64,000 nucleotides of DNA from Roseicyclus persicicus (GCF_012395815.1 NZ_JAAZQQ010000002.1:186001-250000); one strand, 5' to 3'; positions 27,358-37,817 are shown, numbered from the stretch's first letter. Numbers and translations: made by a program. The notes: generated by a model not told the origin, from the letters alone.

Positions 27358-28217
27358 CAGCCGCGAACCTCCGTGTCGAGGGCGTCGAGGGCGCGCACGG
27401 CGGCCTCGAAGTGCTGGGGATGGGTTTCGATCGCCTCGGCCAGCAGGGCGCGGCCGATGTCGGTCTCGCCTTGCCGGATCGCGGCCAGCGCGGCGGTGTG
27501 CAGCAGCTGCGCGCGCTCGATCTCGGTCATGCGGACGAGGGGCAGCTGGTAGTTGCCCTGCGCCGCGCGGGCGAGCACGAGGTTATTCTTGGCGGTGAAC
27601 AGGTCGGGGTCGTAGCGGATCGCCTCGAGGAACAGCTCCTCGGCGCCCCGGTACTCGCCCCGGCTCAGGCGCGAGTAGCCCCAGTTGTTCAACACGTTGG
27701 CCGGCCGCGTGGTCAGGCCCACGGCGGTTTCGTAGAAATGGTCGGCGCGGTCCCATTCCTGGTTCGAGTCCGCCACCATCGCCTCGAGCCGGTAGCGCTC
27801 GTAGGTCTCGAGGGTGGGCGGCACCAGGTCCAGCTGGCGCTCGGCCTCGTCCCAGTCGCCGGTGCGGATCAGCGCGCCGGCATAGTCGATGCGGTCCTGC
27901 TCGATTGCGCCGTCGCTGTCGACGATCTCGCGCCAGAGCGGCACCGCCTCGTCGGCACGGCCGGCGCGCACCAGGCTGGCGGCGAGGCCGCGGCGCAGGT
28001 CGACGCGGTCGGGCTGCTCGCCGACGGCGCGCTGGAAGTAGGCCACGGCCTCCTCCGGGGCGGCCGCGGTCAGCATGATGTCGCCGAGGTTCGACTCGTC
28101 GATGACGTTCATGGGGTCGAGTGCCCGGTCGACATCGGGCGAGCGGGCAGCGTCGCATCCGGCCAATGCGGCCAGTGCGAGCGCGACCACCGGAAGGGTC
28201 CGGGGGCGGAGCATCAT
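27357..28217 (-). CDS. TadD-like TPR lipoprotein (second copy)
   Basis: The 286-residue product starts with a lipoprotein signal (lipobox LAGC, Cys21) and is otherwise made of TPR-type helices (AVAYFQRAVGEQPDRVDLRRGLAASLVRAGR and NVLNNWGYSRLSRGEYRGAEELFLEA, each read in parts). In tad systems TadD is a lipoprotein needed for secretin assembly. The ATG at 28217 is preceded by gaggt; in-frame codons upstream run into the neighbouring gene. It overlaps the peptidase start by 1 bp and ends the lipoprotein pair. Confidence 0.82.
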   Translation of the reverse strand: MMLRPRTLPVVALALAALAGCDAARSPDVDRALDPMNVIDESNLGDIMLTAAAPEEAVAYFQRAVGEQPDRVDLRRGLAASLVRAGRADEAVPLWREIVDSDGAIEQDRIDYAGALIRTGDWDEAERQLDLVPPTLETYERYRLEAMVADSNQEWDRADHFYETAVGLTTRPANVLNNWGYSRLSRGEYRGAEELFLEAIRYDPDLFTAKNNLVLARAAQGNYQLPLVRMTEIERAQLLHTAALAAIRQGETDIGRALLAEAIETHPQHFEAAVRALDALDTEVRG

Positions 28218-28258
28218 GGGCGACCTCTTACTGCTCGGTCTCAAGGCCCCGATCCCTC

Positions 28259-28840
28259 TCACGGGTCGGCAAGGAGGACGTAGACCCCCCCACCGCGCCG
28301 GATCAGCCCGGGGCCATTCTGGTTATTGGCTTCACTATAGACGTTATTTTCCATTCGCGCGATAGCCAGTCGCAGGTTGTCGCGAATCGCGTCCGAACGG
28401 CCACTATCCAGCGCGAAGGCCTGCTCGAACACGCGCCGCGCCTCGCCGTATTCGCCCTGCTCCATCAGCGCGACGCCCAGGTTGTTCCAGGCCGGCACGA
28501 AGCGGTCGTCGTCGTCCAGCGCCTGGCGGAACTGGTCCTCGGCCTGGCCGACCCGGCCGAGGCGCAGGTTGGCCGACCCGATCGCGGTGAGGATCTCGGC
28601 GTCGAGCCCGCGCTCGGCGGCGGCGCGGTAATAGGCCCGCAGCGCCAGCTGGTGCTGGCCCGCGTCCATCAGCCGGTCGCCGACGAGGAGCTGGTCCACG
28701 CCCTCGCGCAGGACGACGGTGCCCTCGGGGGCGGCCACCTCCATGGCCTGCTCCAGCGGGTCGAGCCGCGCCGGGTCCGATGTGCCGACGCAGGCCCCGA
28801 GGCCTGCGCAGGTCGTCAGGATGATGAGCCCCCTCATCAT
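28259..28840 (-). CDS. tadD: TadD-like TPR lipoprotein (first copy)
   Basis: The protein of about 193 residues has a lipoprotein signal ending LGAC and two or three TPR motifs (QLALRAYYRAAAERG, AEDQFRQALDDDDRFVPAWNNLGVA, EARRVFEQAFALD). The C-terminal tail (GPGLIRRGGGVYVLLADP) is not TPR. I place the start at 28840, 2 nt after GGAGGGC on the minus strand; Met codons at 28849 and 28837 are alternatives. It lies directly after tadC and before the second TPR lipoprotein, as in other tad loci. Confidence 0.83.
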   Translation of the reverse strand: MMRGLIILTTCAGLGACVGTSDPARLDPLEQAMEVAAPEGTVVLREGVDQLLVGDRLMDAGQHQLALRAYYRAAAERGLDAEILTAIGSANLRLGRVGQAEDQFRQALDDDDRFVPAWNNLGVALMEQGEYGEARRVFEQAFALDSGRSDAIRDNLRLAIARMENNVYSEANNQNGPGLIRRGGGVYVLLADP

Positions 28841-28879
28841 GCCCTCCATGTCAGCGCGGGGGCGCCCCGCGTCGGACCG

Positions 28880-29866
28880 TCACGGCCCGACGCCCCCCGA
28901 CAGGTTCTGGGCGATGCCGTAGACCGACGGCCCGATCAGGATGATCAGCAGCGGCGGCAGGCAGAACATCATCGTCCCGAGCGTCAGCTTCGTGGGCAGC
29001 TTGTTCGCCTTTTCCTCGGCCCGCATCACCCGTTTGTCGCGCATCTCGTCGGCGTAGACCCGGAGCGCCTCGGCGATCGAGGTGCCGAAGGTGGCCGACT
29101 GGATCAGTGTGGTGACGAAGCTGTTCACGTCCTGGATGCCGACGCGCTCGCCCATGTCGCGCAGCACCCGCGACTTGTCCTTGCCGGCCTTCATCTCGTA
29201 GGCGACGATCTCGAATTCCTCCGACAGCGCGGGATAGCCGGCGCGGATCTCCTTGGCGACGCGGATGATCGCCTGGTCGAGCGACTGGCCCGCCTCGACG
29301 CAGACCAGCATCAGGTCGAGCGCATCCGGGAAGCCGGCCGTGATCTCGCCCTCGCGGCTCTGGACCCGGCGCTGCACCCAGTATTTCGGGGCATAATAGC
29401 CGACGGCGCCGGGGATGAGAACGGTCATGATCGAGCTCTGGGCCGTGCCGCCGCCCGACAGGATCACGAACAGCGTGCCGAGGAGCAGCCCCCCGATGCC
29501 GAGCGCGAACTGGGCGAAGTGGAAGGTCTGCACCGCGCCCTTGGAGCGGTAGCCGGCGCGCACCAGCGTCATCTGCGCGGCGCTGTATTCGGCCTGGTTC
29601 TGCGGTTCGAGATACTGGGCGAAGCGGTTCAGGCGCTCGTCCTTGCCGCCCCGGCGCAGGGCGTGCGGCGTCTCGGACACGTCGGTGCCCAGGCGCATCG
29701 CCTTGATCTTGTCGAGCGGGTCCTTCTTGCGGAACAGCATCGAGGGCAGGGCCACGATGATCAGCAGGAGCCCCAGACCCCCGGCCACGATCAGCGGCCC
29801 CATCTCGCCCAGCTGCGCCACGAGGAAGGCGTTGGCGTCGTCGAAGAGGCTTGTGAGAAAGTCCAT
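28880..29866 (-). CDS. tadC: Tad pilus platform protein TadC
   Basis: TadC is an inner-membrane GspF-domain protein on which the Flp pilus is assembled. The 328-residue protein has an N-terminal helix (about 22-42), a cytoplasmic segment, a helix pair near 120-165, a T2SSF domain (AGFPDALDLMLVCVEAGQSLDQAIIRVAKEI) and a C-terminal helix. A strong ggaggg site precedes the ATG. It pairs with tadB, which ends 15 bp upstream of its start. Confidence 0.93.
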   Translation of the reverse strand: MDFLTSLFDDANAFLVAQLGEMGPLIVAGGLGLLLIIVALPSMLFRKKDPLDKIKAMRLGTDVSETPHALRRGGKDERLNRFAQYLEPQNQAEYSAAQMTLVRAGYRSKGAVQTFHFAQFALGIGGLLLGTLFVILSGGGTAQSSIMTVLIPGAVGYYAPKYWVQRRVQSREGEITAGFPDALDLMLVCVEAGQSLDQAIIRVAKEIRAGYPALSEEFEIVAYEMKAGKDKSRVLRDMGERVGIQDVNSFVTTLIQSATFGTSIAEALRVYADEMRDKRVMRAEEKANKLPTKLTLGTMMFCLPPLLIILIGPSVYGIAQNLSGGVGP

Positions 29867-29881
29867 CGCGTAGCCCTCCGT

Positions 29882-30850
29882 TCACACCTTGATGTTAACG
29901 AGCATCTTCATGAACATCATGTTCATGAACAGCATGACCGCCACCACGGCGCAGGCCGGGATGAAGACGGGCGTGCCCATGACCTCGTCGTAGTAGTCGG
30001 GCTGCATCACGTTGATGCCGACCAGCGCCAGCAGCGGGAACACCGACAGGAAGGTGCCCGACCACTTGGCCTCGGCGGTGATCGCCTTGACCTTGCGGAA
30101 CAGCTTGAAGCGGGCGCGGATCACGCTGGCCAGGCCGGCGAGGATCTCGGCGAGGTTGCCGCCCGATTTCTGCTGGATGCCCACGGCCACCGCGAGGAAG
30201 CGCAGGTCCTGGCTGTCCAGCCGCTCGGCCATGGCGCGGATCGCCTCGGACACGTCGCGGCCATAGGCGGCCTCGTCGGCGATGACGCCCAGTTCCGAGG
30301 CCAGCGGGTCGGCGATTTCCTTGGCCACGGTGTTGATCGCGGACACGAAGGGGTGGCCGACGCGCAGGCTGCGCACCATCAGTTCCACCGCGTCGGGCAG
30401 CTGTTCGTCGATCATGGCCATGCGTTTCTTGGCCTTGCTGTTGACCCAGTAGTAGACGCCGCCGACGCCCATGGCTACCGCGACCAGCAGCCGGATCGGG
30501 AACGACGCCGTGGTCATGATCGTCAGCATCAGGAAGGCCGCGACGCCGAGGCCCAGCATCACCAGCATCAGCTGGCCGGGGGTGAAGGCGATGTTGGCCT
30601 TCTGCGCCTTGTCGGCGATCAGCGCGTAGAGCGGCAGCCGGACCGAGCCCTTGTGCTGGTTCATCTCCTTGCGGAGCTTGGCCAGCACGTCCTCGCGCGA
30701 GGTGCCTTTTTCCAGCATGGCGAGGCGTCGGTTGACGCGCGCGTTCAGGCTGATCGACTTGCCGAAGATCGCCAGGTAGACGCCTTCGACCAGCATGATG
30801 ACGCCGACGAAGATGCCGATGTAGATGAGCGGTTCGATGGAGAGCTGCAT
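29882..30850 (-). CDS. tadB: Tad pilus platform protein TadB
   Basis: TadB is the second GspF-domain membrane protein of the pilus platform. The 322-residue protein has an N-terminal helix (about 8-28), two central helices (about 90-130), the T2SSF region (LPDAVELMVRSLRVGHPFVSAINTVAKEIADP, read in parts) and a C-terminal helix (about 293-315). The start lies 6 bp after the cpaF stop on the minus strand. It is part of one tight operon from cpaE to cpaA. Confidence 0.93.
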   Translation of the reverse strand: MQLSIEPLIYIGIFVGVIMLVEGVYLAIFGKSISLNARVNRRLAMLEKGTSREDVLAKLRKEMNQHKGSVRLPLYALIADKAQKANIAFTPGQLMLVMLGLGVAAFLMLTIMTTASFPIRLLVAVAMGVGGVYYWVNSKAKKRMAMIDEQLPDAVELMVRSLRVGHPFVSAINTVAKEIADPLASELGVIADEAAYGRDVSEAIRAMAERLDSQDLRFLAVAVGIQQKSGGNLAEILAGLASVIRARFKLFRKVKAITAEAKWSGTFLSVFPLLALVGINVMQPDYYDEVMGTPVFIPACAVVAVMLFMNMMFMKMLVNIKV

Positions 30851-30856
30851 GTCGCG

Positions 30857-32323
<1,467 letters not shown>

Positions 32324-32340
32324 CCGAGACCCCTTTCAGA

Positions 32341-33630
32341 TCACTTCGCGGCCGCGGCCTCGCCCAGCATGGCCTTGTGCAGGCCCGCGGCGAGCTTGGC
32401 GATTTCCTTGCGGAGCACGTTCTTGCGGGCGGTGGCGGCCAGAGGCTCGCCGTGGTCGCCGGCCTGCATCACCTGCTTGCCGCCGTCGGGCAGCTGGGTC
32501 GCGATCTTGACGCCCAGGCTTTCGGCCAGCTTCTTGACCCGGCCCTTGCCGTTCAGGTCCGTCAGGCCCGGCGCCCGGTTCAGCACGAAGTTCAGCTTTT
32601 CCACCGGCAGGTTCTCGGCGCGCAACGCCTTGATGAAGCGCATCGCGTTCTGGGCCGAGCGCATGTCCAGCTCCATCGTGGTGAAATAGACGTCCGCGCG
32701 GTGCAGCACGGTCTCGGTCCACATCACCAGGGTGTGCGGCATGTCGACGACGACGATGTCGAAGCACTGGGTGGCGAGGTTCAGGAGCGCCTCGACCTCT
32801 TCCGGGCCGATCAGGTCCAGCGGCAGCAGCTCGGGCGGCGCCGGGAAAACCGACAGCTTGTTCTCGTAGCCCAGAAGCGCCTGCTTGAACGCCTCGACAT
32901 CCATCGTCTGCGCGTCCTGCAGCACCTCGATCACGGTGTCCCGCCGGGGCAGGTCGAGGTAGGTGGTCACGGTCCCGGCCTGCAGGTCGAGGTCGAGAAG
33001 GCAGACCGACGGCGCCCTCTGCTTGTCGATATTGGCCAGTTCCCAGGCCAGGTTCACCGCCAGCGTCGAGGCGCCGGTGCCGCCGGCCAGGCCCTGCACC
33101 GCGAAGACCGCGGCCTTGCCCCCGATGCGGGGCGCGATGGCCATGGGGGCGGCGGGTTCCGGCTGTGCGGCGACGACCGGGGCCACCGGGGCGGCGGCCG
33201 CGGCCGGCTCGGGGGTCGGCTGCGGGGCCCGGACCCGGGCGATGGCGTCGTGCAGGGCGCCCTCGGCCAGCGGGTAGGGCACGAAATCGTCGGCGCCGAG
33301 GCGCAGCAGCTCGTGCAGCGCGGCGGGCCCGAGGTCGTGGGCGACGAGGATCGTGCGGATGCGGCGCGCCTTGGCCGCGACCACCAGTTCGCCCACCATC
33401 CCGAGATCGAGGTCGTCCTCCGCCGTCACCGCGAGCGCCAGGAACTGGAGCGCCGAGGCGTCGGGCTGGTCGAGAAAGGCGCGCGCCTCGTCGAAGGTGA
33501 GATCGCCCCACGCTTCGCCGAGCTCGGCCTCCATGTCCTCGATCAGAAGATCGAAGTGATGGACATTCTGCGAAACGGTGCACGCCAGGACGGGCGCCGG
33601 TTCGGATCGCAAGGCAAGTCCGCTACTCAT
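32341..33630 (-). CDS. cpaE: Pilus localisation protein CpaE/TadZ with degenerate P-loop
   Basis: CpaE places the pilus machinery in the cell. The 429-residue protein has an N-terminal receiver-like domain (about 20-140), an Ala/Pro linker, and a MinD/ParA-like ATPase domain. The P-loop reads GLAGGTGASTLAVNLAW: the signature Lys and the Walker Lys of KGGxGKT are both replaced, so ATP hydrolysis is doubtful. The following switch (LLDLDLQAGTVTTYLDL) and DMPHTLVMWTE segments are kept. The ATG at 33630 follows tgaggaa; longer frames upstream look non-coding. cpaF begins 17 bp downstream. Confidence 0.9.
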   Translation of the reverse strand: MSSGLALRSEPAPVLACTVSQNVHHFDLLIEDMEAELGEAWGDLTFDEARAFLDQPDASALQFLALAVTAEDDLDLGMVGELVVAAKARRIRTILVAHDLGPAALHELLRLGADDFVPYPLAEGALHDAIARVRAPQPTPEPAAAAAPVAPVVAAQPEPAAPMAIAPRIGGKAAVFAVQGLAGGTGASTLAVNLAWELANIDKQRAPSVCLLDLDLQAGTVTTYLDLPRRDTVIEVLQDAQTMDVEAFKQALLGYENKLSVFPAPPELLPLDLIGPEEVEALLNLATQCFDIVVVDMPHTLVMWTETVLHRADVYFTTMELDMRSAQNAMRFIKALRAENLPVEKLNFVLNRAPGLTDLNGKGRVKKLAESLGVKIATQLPDGGKQVMQAGDHGEPLAATARKNVLRKEIAKLAAGLHKAMLGEAAAAK

Positions 33631-33862
33631 TTCCTCAAGTCCTTCACTGCCCGGGTTCCCCGGATCGTCTTTCTGGCCCGACGGCCTGCACCGTCGTGGC
33701 ACCCGGCGCCCTGCTCCGGGCGGAGTCGGGGCGGTCGGGCTCAGTCTCGGACGATGGTGGGGAAAAGAGGCAACAATAGGACGAAACGGGGGGATTCGTT
33801 TGCAGCCTGGGACCTGTAGGTCGGGCCGGGGCGACCGTGGCCGCCCGGGCCTGCGGCGTGGC

Positions 33863-34471
33863 TCAGGAGCCGCCGCCGCCGCCGCCGCCGGTCGTGTAGG
33901 ACCGGTAGACGATCTGGGCATAGCGCCCGTCCAGCACCAGCGGGTTCGTGGCGACGAAGCCCGACACCTCGGTCACGGTGCGGCGGTTGCGGCGTTCCTC
34001 GGCCTCGGTCGCCACCAGGGGCTGCGATTCCCCGAAGGACACCAGCGCCTCGAGCCGGGACCGGTCGATGCCCTGGCTGACGAGGAAGTCGACCGCGGCC
34101 CGCGCCCGGCGCAGGCCCAGCCGGTGGTTGTAGGCGCGGCTGCCGACCAGGTCGGTGTGGCCGTAGACCGAGAACCGCACCTCGGGGAAGTGCCGGATGA
34201 AGGCCGCCTGCTGGCGCAGGACGGCGCGCGCCTCCTCGTCCAGCGTGGCCGAGTTGAAGGCGAAGTTGATCGTCGTCGGCACCTCGCGGGCGAAACGCTC
34301 GCTCAGCACCTCGGCATACTGCAGCTCGCCCGAGTGGTAGAGGATGTTGTTCATCGTCGGGTTGCCGAACCCGCCCTCGTCGAGCTGCGATCCGAGCGGG
34401 GTGTTGCCGCAGGCCGACAGCGCCAGCGCGGCGGCCACGGTCAGGGCAAGGGGGCGGGCAGTCCTGGTCAT
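33863..34471 (-). CDS. OmpA-domain lipoprotein of the tad locus
   Basis: The 202-residue product has a lipoprotein signal with lipobox LSAC and an OmpA-like peptidoglycan-binding domain (about 75-180, FSVYGHTDLVGSRAYNHRLG and LRRARAAVDFLVSQGI). In tad loci of this bacterial group such a gene stands where cpaD is found elsewhere, and may anchor the secretin to peptidoglycan. It ends in seven Gly and a Ser, encoded by a GCC-type repeat. I prefer the ATG at 34471, since the gagagg before the ATG at 34480 would have no spacing. Confidence 0.85.
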   Translation of the reverse strand: MTRTARPLALTVAAALALSACGNTPLGSQLDEGGFGNPTMNNILYHSGELQYAEVLSERFAREVPTTINFAFNSATLDEEARAVLRQQAAFIRHFPEVRFSVYGHTDLVGSRAYNHRLGLRRARAAVDFLVSQGIDRSRLEALVSFGESQPLVATEAEERRNRRTVTEVSGFVATNPLVLDGRYAQIVYRSYTTGGGGGGGS

Positions 34472-34484
34472 GGGGCGCATCCTC

Positions 34485-35834
34485 TCACTCCATCACGTAG
34501 CCGTAGGAACCCGAAAAGTCCTGCCGCGCGACATCGCCCGCGGCGCCCGCCTGGGGCGTGCCATAGAGGCGGCCCTGCAGGAACAGCTGGTTCGCGGTGG
34601 GGATCGTCACCCGGTCGGTGGGCAGGGCCAACGCCTCGCCGCGGACCGGCGTCACCATGTGGGCGGTGACGATGATCACGAGTTCGGACTGCTCGCGCTG
34701 GTAGCTGGCCGAGCGGAACAGCGCGCCCAGCACGGGCAGATCGCCCAGCCACGGCACCTGGCCGATCGAATCGCGGAAGTCGTCCTGCAGCAGGCCCGCG
34801 ATGGCGAAGCTTTCGCCGTCGCGCAGCTCGACCGTGGTCGATGCCTCGCGGGTGCGCAGGCCCGGAAGGCCGCTTTCGTTGCCCGGGATCTCGGCGTCGA
34901 TCGAGCTGACCGTCGCGCCCAGGCTGAGGTTGATGATGTCGTCGTCCACGACCGTGGGCGTGAATTCCAGCTCGACGCCGAAGGGCTGGAACTGGACCGC
35001 CACCGAGCCGTCCTCGTCCCGGGTCGGCACCGGGAACTCGCCGCCGGCCAGGAAGCTGGCGGTCTGGCCCGACAGCGCGGTCAGGTTCGGCTCGGCCAGG
35101 GTGCGCACCAGGCCCTCGGTTTCCAGCGCCTCGAGCATGATGTTCATGCGCACGTTGCCGAAGGTCGAGGCGACGCTCAACACACCGCTCGGCGGGGCCG
35201 AGGAGCCGCTGAAGGTCGACCCGGTGCCGCCGGCGTCCTCGGTCAGGCCGAGGCGGACCCCGAGTTCCTGCCGGACTGTGCGGCTCATCTCGGCGAAGCG
35301 GACCTGCAGCATGACCTGCTGGCTGCCGCCGACGAGCATCAGGTTCGACACCCGGCCGGGCGCGTAGCGGTCGGCCAGTTCCATCGCGCGCTCGACCACG
35401 CGGCCCGAGCTGACGGTGCCCGACAGGACGATGCCGTCATTGGCGGTGCGCACCTCGATCTGTTCGCCGCGCAGGATCTCGCGCAGGCGTTCGCGCAGTT
35501 CGGCCACGTCGGGGACGACCTGCACCTCGATGTTGGCGATCAGCGCCCCGTCGGCGCCGAGCAGCGTCATGGTGGTCCGCCCCGGTGCCCGGCCCAGCAC
35601 GTAGATCGTGCGTTCCGACAGGGTGGCGATGTCGGCGATCGAGGGGTTGGCGACGCTGATCTCGGCGAAGAGCAGGTCGCTCTCGACGACGACCGCCCGG
35701 TTCATCGGCACCGAGAGCGTGGCCGAGGTCTGACCCTCGACGACCCTCAGGCCCTGGGCGTCGGCGCCGGCCGCCGGAATGACGGCGAGCGCGCAACCCA
35801 CCACGCATGCGCGCAGAAAATGCTTCAGGGACAT
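34485..35834 (-). CDS. cpaC: Tad pilus secretin CpaC/RcpA
   Basis: CpaC forms the outer-membrane channel for the Flp pilus. The 449-residue protein has a signal peptide (about 1-24), an N-terminal pilus-secretin domain (about 30-100), a BON-like segment (VRTANDGIVLSGTVSSGRVVERA) and the secretin core with VQFQPFGVELEFTPTVVDDD, PGLRTREASTTVELRDGESF and VPWLGDLPVLGALFRS. The ATG at 35834 starts the signal peptide; in-frame Met codons upstream do not. The ompA-like gene follows after 13 bp. A hairpin upstream separates it from cpaB. Confidence 0.95.
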   Translation of the reverse strand: MSLKHFLRACVVGCALAVIPAAGADAQGLRVVEGQTSATLSVPMNRAVVVESDLLFAEISVANPSIADIATLSERTIYVLGRAPGRTTMTLLGADGALIANIEVQVVPDVAELRERLREILRGEQIEVRTANDGIVLSGTVSSGRVVERAMELADRYAPGRVSNLMLVGGSQQVMLQVRFAEMSRTVRQELGVRLGLTEDAGGTGSTFSGSSAPPSGVLSVASTFGNVRMNIMLEALETEGLVRTLAEPNLTALSGQTASFLAGGEFPVPTRDEDGSVAVQFQPFGVELEFTPTVVDDDIINLSLGATVSSIDAEIPGNESGLPGLRTREASTTVELRDGESFAIAGLLQDDFRDSIGQVPWLGDLPVLGALFRSASYQREQSELVIIVTAHMVTPVRGEALALPTDRVTIPTANQLFLQGRLYGTPQAGAAGDVARQDFSGSYGYVME

Positions 35835-35983
35835 GGTGATCCTGCCTCTATGACTGCTCTGCCGGCGTCTTGACGCGCCATCTTTCATCGCACCCTGCCT
35901 CAAAAACGGATTCCGCGCAAGAATCAGTCAATTGACGCGGCCTGTTCATGTGCTTTTTCCACAACTGCCTCGGAAAATCGGCA

Positions 35984-36015
35984 GCGGCCCGGCAGGGGTT
36001 AGCCTGCCGGGCCGC
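35984..36015 (-). terminator. Terminator-like hairpin after cpaB
   Basis: Perfect 13-bp arms (gcggcccggcagg / cctgccgggccgc) enclose a 6-nt loop, 21 bp after the cpaB stop on the minus strand, followed by TGCCGATTTT. It may end or attenuate the flp-cpaB transcript before cpaC. Confidence 0.65.
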
Positions 36016-36035
36016 GCGGGATGTCGGGGGCGGGG

Positions 36036-36866
36036 TCAGTTGGTGCAGGGCACCTGAACCACCACCACGTCGGCGCCGTTGCGCTGGCGCACGGTGCAGA
36101 TGCGCGGGCCTTCGACCGCCTCGGCCACTTCCTCGCGGGCGCCGAGCAGCGCGTCGCGGGACACCTCGACCGGCTCGATCTCGGTCTCGTCGTTCAGGCC
36201 CACCAGCGCCAGCGTCAGCCGGCCGGCGGCCTGCGCCTGGGTCAGCGCCGCGATGTCCTCGGGCTGGGCGGCGAAGGTGATGGTGCGCGCGATGATGGGG
36301 TTGTTGCGCTCCTCGTCGGCGGTCTGGTCGAGCGCCATGATCTGCAGCGACGAGCGCAGCAGGCGGGTGACGCTTTCGCCGTTCCGCCCGGTGCCCGTCC
36401 AGTAGACGTCGACCCGGTCGCCCGGCCGCAGGAAGCCCGACACGCCCGCGATCACGTCGATCTGCAGGGTGAAGGCGCGGGTGCCGGCCTCGAGGCGCGA
36501 GGCGACGCCGGCGTCCTCGCCGGGGCCCGTGACCTTGCTGATCAGCAGCGGCTCGTGCTGCTCCATGGTGCGCAGGACGGTGCGGGAGCCCTCCTCGCCG
36601 GGCGGGAAGATCGCGTCCGCCTCGGTGAAGGCGCCGAAGGGCACGAAGTCGGCCGGCCAGCGCACGGCCTGCACGTCCGCCGGGGTCAGCCGCTCGCCGT
36701 AGCGCAGCTGGCGCGTGACGACGAAGACCTGCGTGGTCGGCACGATCGCGGTCTGCTGCTGGGCCAGCGCCGCCTGGTACTGCTCGAAACGTTCCATGGC
36801 GACCTTCACGGCAAAGCCCGCAAGGCCAACGCCGAGGATCAGCACCAATCCGAAAACCAGTCTCAT
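36036..36866 (-). CDS. cpaB: Flp pilus assembly protein CpaB/RcpC
   Basis: CpaB is a periplasmic, membrane-anchored protein that works with the CpaC secretin. The 276-residue protein has an N-terminal helix (about 3-22), a SAF domain (VVTRQLRYGERLTPADVQAVRWP at about 48-70) and the RcpC-type domain (FTLQIDVIAGVSGFLRPGDRVDVYWTG, read in parts). The start at 36866 has aaagga at good spacing. It is the first non-pilin gene of the locus, 221 bp from flp copy 3's end. Confidence 0.92.
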   Translation of the reverse strand: MRLVFGLVLILGVGLAGFAVKVAMERFEQYQAALAQQQTAIVPTTQVFVVTRQLRYGERLTPADVQAVRWPADFVPFGAFTEADAIFPPGEEGSRTVLRTMEQHEPLLISKVTGPGEDAGVASRLEAGTRAFTLQIDVIAGVSGFLRPGDRVDVYWTGTGRNGESVTRLLRSSLQIMALDQTADEERNNPIIARTITFAAQPEDIAALTQAQAAGRLTLALVGLNDETEIEPVEVSRDALLGAREEVAEAVEGPRICTVRQRNGADVVVVQVPCTN

Positions 36867-37036
36867 TGCATCGGTCCTTTCCTGTATTTGCCCCGACCGG
36901 CCGCAGATACGGCGCCGGGACTGAACCTGCCTCGCCAAGGCTGTTCCGAAAATCTGGCGTTTTCGTGGTGCTGCGGCGGAATTGTTTCGCCTGCGGACGG
37001 AATGGGCCGGGCACCCACGGCCGGCCCCGTCATGCG

Positions 37037-37065
37037 GCGGGCCGCGCGATCGCCGCGCGGCCCGC
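37037..37065 (-). terminator. Hairpin after flp pilin gene (37088-37321)
   Basis: Perfect 12-bp arms (gcgggccgcgcg / cgcgcggcccgc) enclose a 5-nt loop, 22 bp after the stop on the minus strand. No T-run follows. The structure may stabilise pilin mRNA or stop part of the transcription. Confidence 0.6.
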
Positions 37066-37087
37066 TGCCGTGTCGGGGGATCGAGGA

Positions 37088-37321
37088 TCAGTCGGCCAGC
37101 GTGTCGCCGCCGCCGATGATCGGGTTCACGAAGAAGGTGCCGTCGCCCGGATCGGTCGCGCCGAGGGCGGCCTGGACCTCGCCCGAGAGGTCCTGGACGC
37201 CGCCGGACACCACGGCCATCACGGCCAGGCCGAGGCCCACGAGGGCCGCGGTCAGGACAACCCAGTCGACGGTGACGGCGCCGGATTCGGACGTGGCGAA
37301 GGTCTTGAGGTAGGTAATCAT
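37088..37321 (-). CDS. flp: Flp-type pilin, divergent copy
   Basis: The 77-residue prepilin has a short leader MITYLKTFATSESG, a cleavage site after Gly14, and the hydrophobic assembly helix AVTVDWVVLTAALVGLGLAV. Position +5/+6 is Asp-Trp in place of the usual Glu-Tyr of Flp pilins. The C-terminal tail differs from the two other copies in the middle (ATDPGDGTFFVNP) but ends in the same IIGGGDTLAD. The ATG at 37321 follows ggagcaccacc. It is the pilin copy nearest cpaB. Confidence 0.92.
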   Translation of the reverse strand: MITYLKTFATSESGAVTVDWVVLTAALVGLGLAVMAVVSGGVQDLSGEVQAALGATDPGDGTFFVNPIIGGGDTLAD

Positions 37322-37517
37322 GGTGGTGCTCCGTTTTTCGTACTGCACAGATCGCCTGCCCGGCGGGGGCCGGGGCCGAGGGATGCCCATACGTCCCATG
37401 GAATTTGGGCCTAATTTGGCCCGGTTCGGGAAAACCCGGAGACAAGGGCCCCGATGATCGGGCGGCGGGCGGGGCGATCGTCAGACGCCGGCCGCCGGGG
37501 TGGTGCGCCATGCGAAA

Positions 37518-37542
37518 GGGCCGCGAGACATGCTCGCGGCCC
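37518..37542 (-). terminator. Terminator hairpin after flp pilin gene (37575-37817)
   Basis: The stem gggccgcgag / ctcgcggccc with a 5-nt loop is followed on the minus strand by TTTCGC. It lies 33 bp after the pilin stop codon. Confidence 0.75.
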
Positions 37543-37574
37543 GATCGTGAAGTTCTGCTGGGAAAGACCCGGGA

Positions 37575-37817
37575 TCAGTCGGCCAGGGTGTCGCCGCCGC
37601 CGATGATCGCGGTGCCGAAGGCCGGAACGCCATCGGTGCCACCGGGGTTCTGGGCGCCGAGCGCGGCCTGCACTTCGCCCGAGAGGTCCTGCACGCCGCC
37701 CGAGACGACGGCCATCACGGCGAGACCCAGGCCCACGAGGGCGGCGGTCAGCACGACCCAGTCAACGGTCACGGCGCCGGATTCGGACTTGGCGAAGTTC
37801 TTGATCAGGTTGGTCAT
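37575..37817 (-). CDS. flp: Flp-type pilin, tandem copy B
   Basis: The 80-residue prepilin has leader MTNLIKNFAKSESG with cleavage expected after Gly14, then AVTVDWVVLTAALVGLGLAV. It differs from copy C (38189-38431) at two residues only (Val/Ile and Ala/Thr near 49-51). A ggagag site precedes the ATG. Its upstream block also resembles that of copy C, so gene and promoter were duplicated together, with an offset of 614 bp. The product would be the main pilus subunit. Confidence 0.94.
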   Translation of the reverse strand: MTNLIKNFAKSESGAVTVDWVVLTAALVGLGLAVMAVVSGGVQDLSGEVQAALGAQNPGGTDGVPAFGTAIIGGGDTLAD

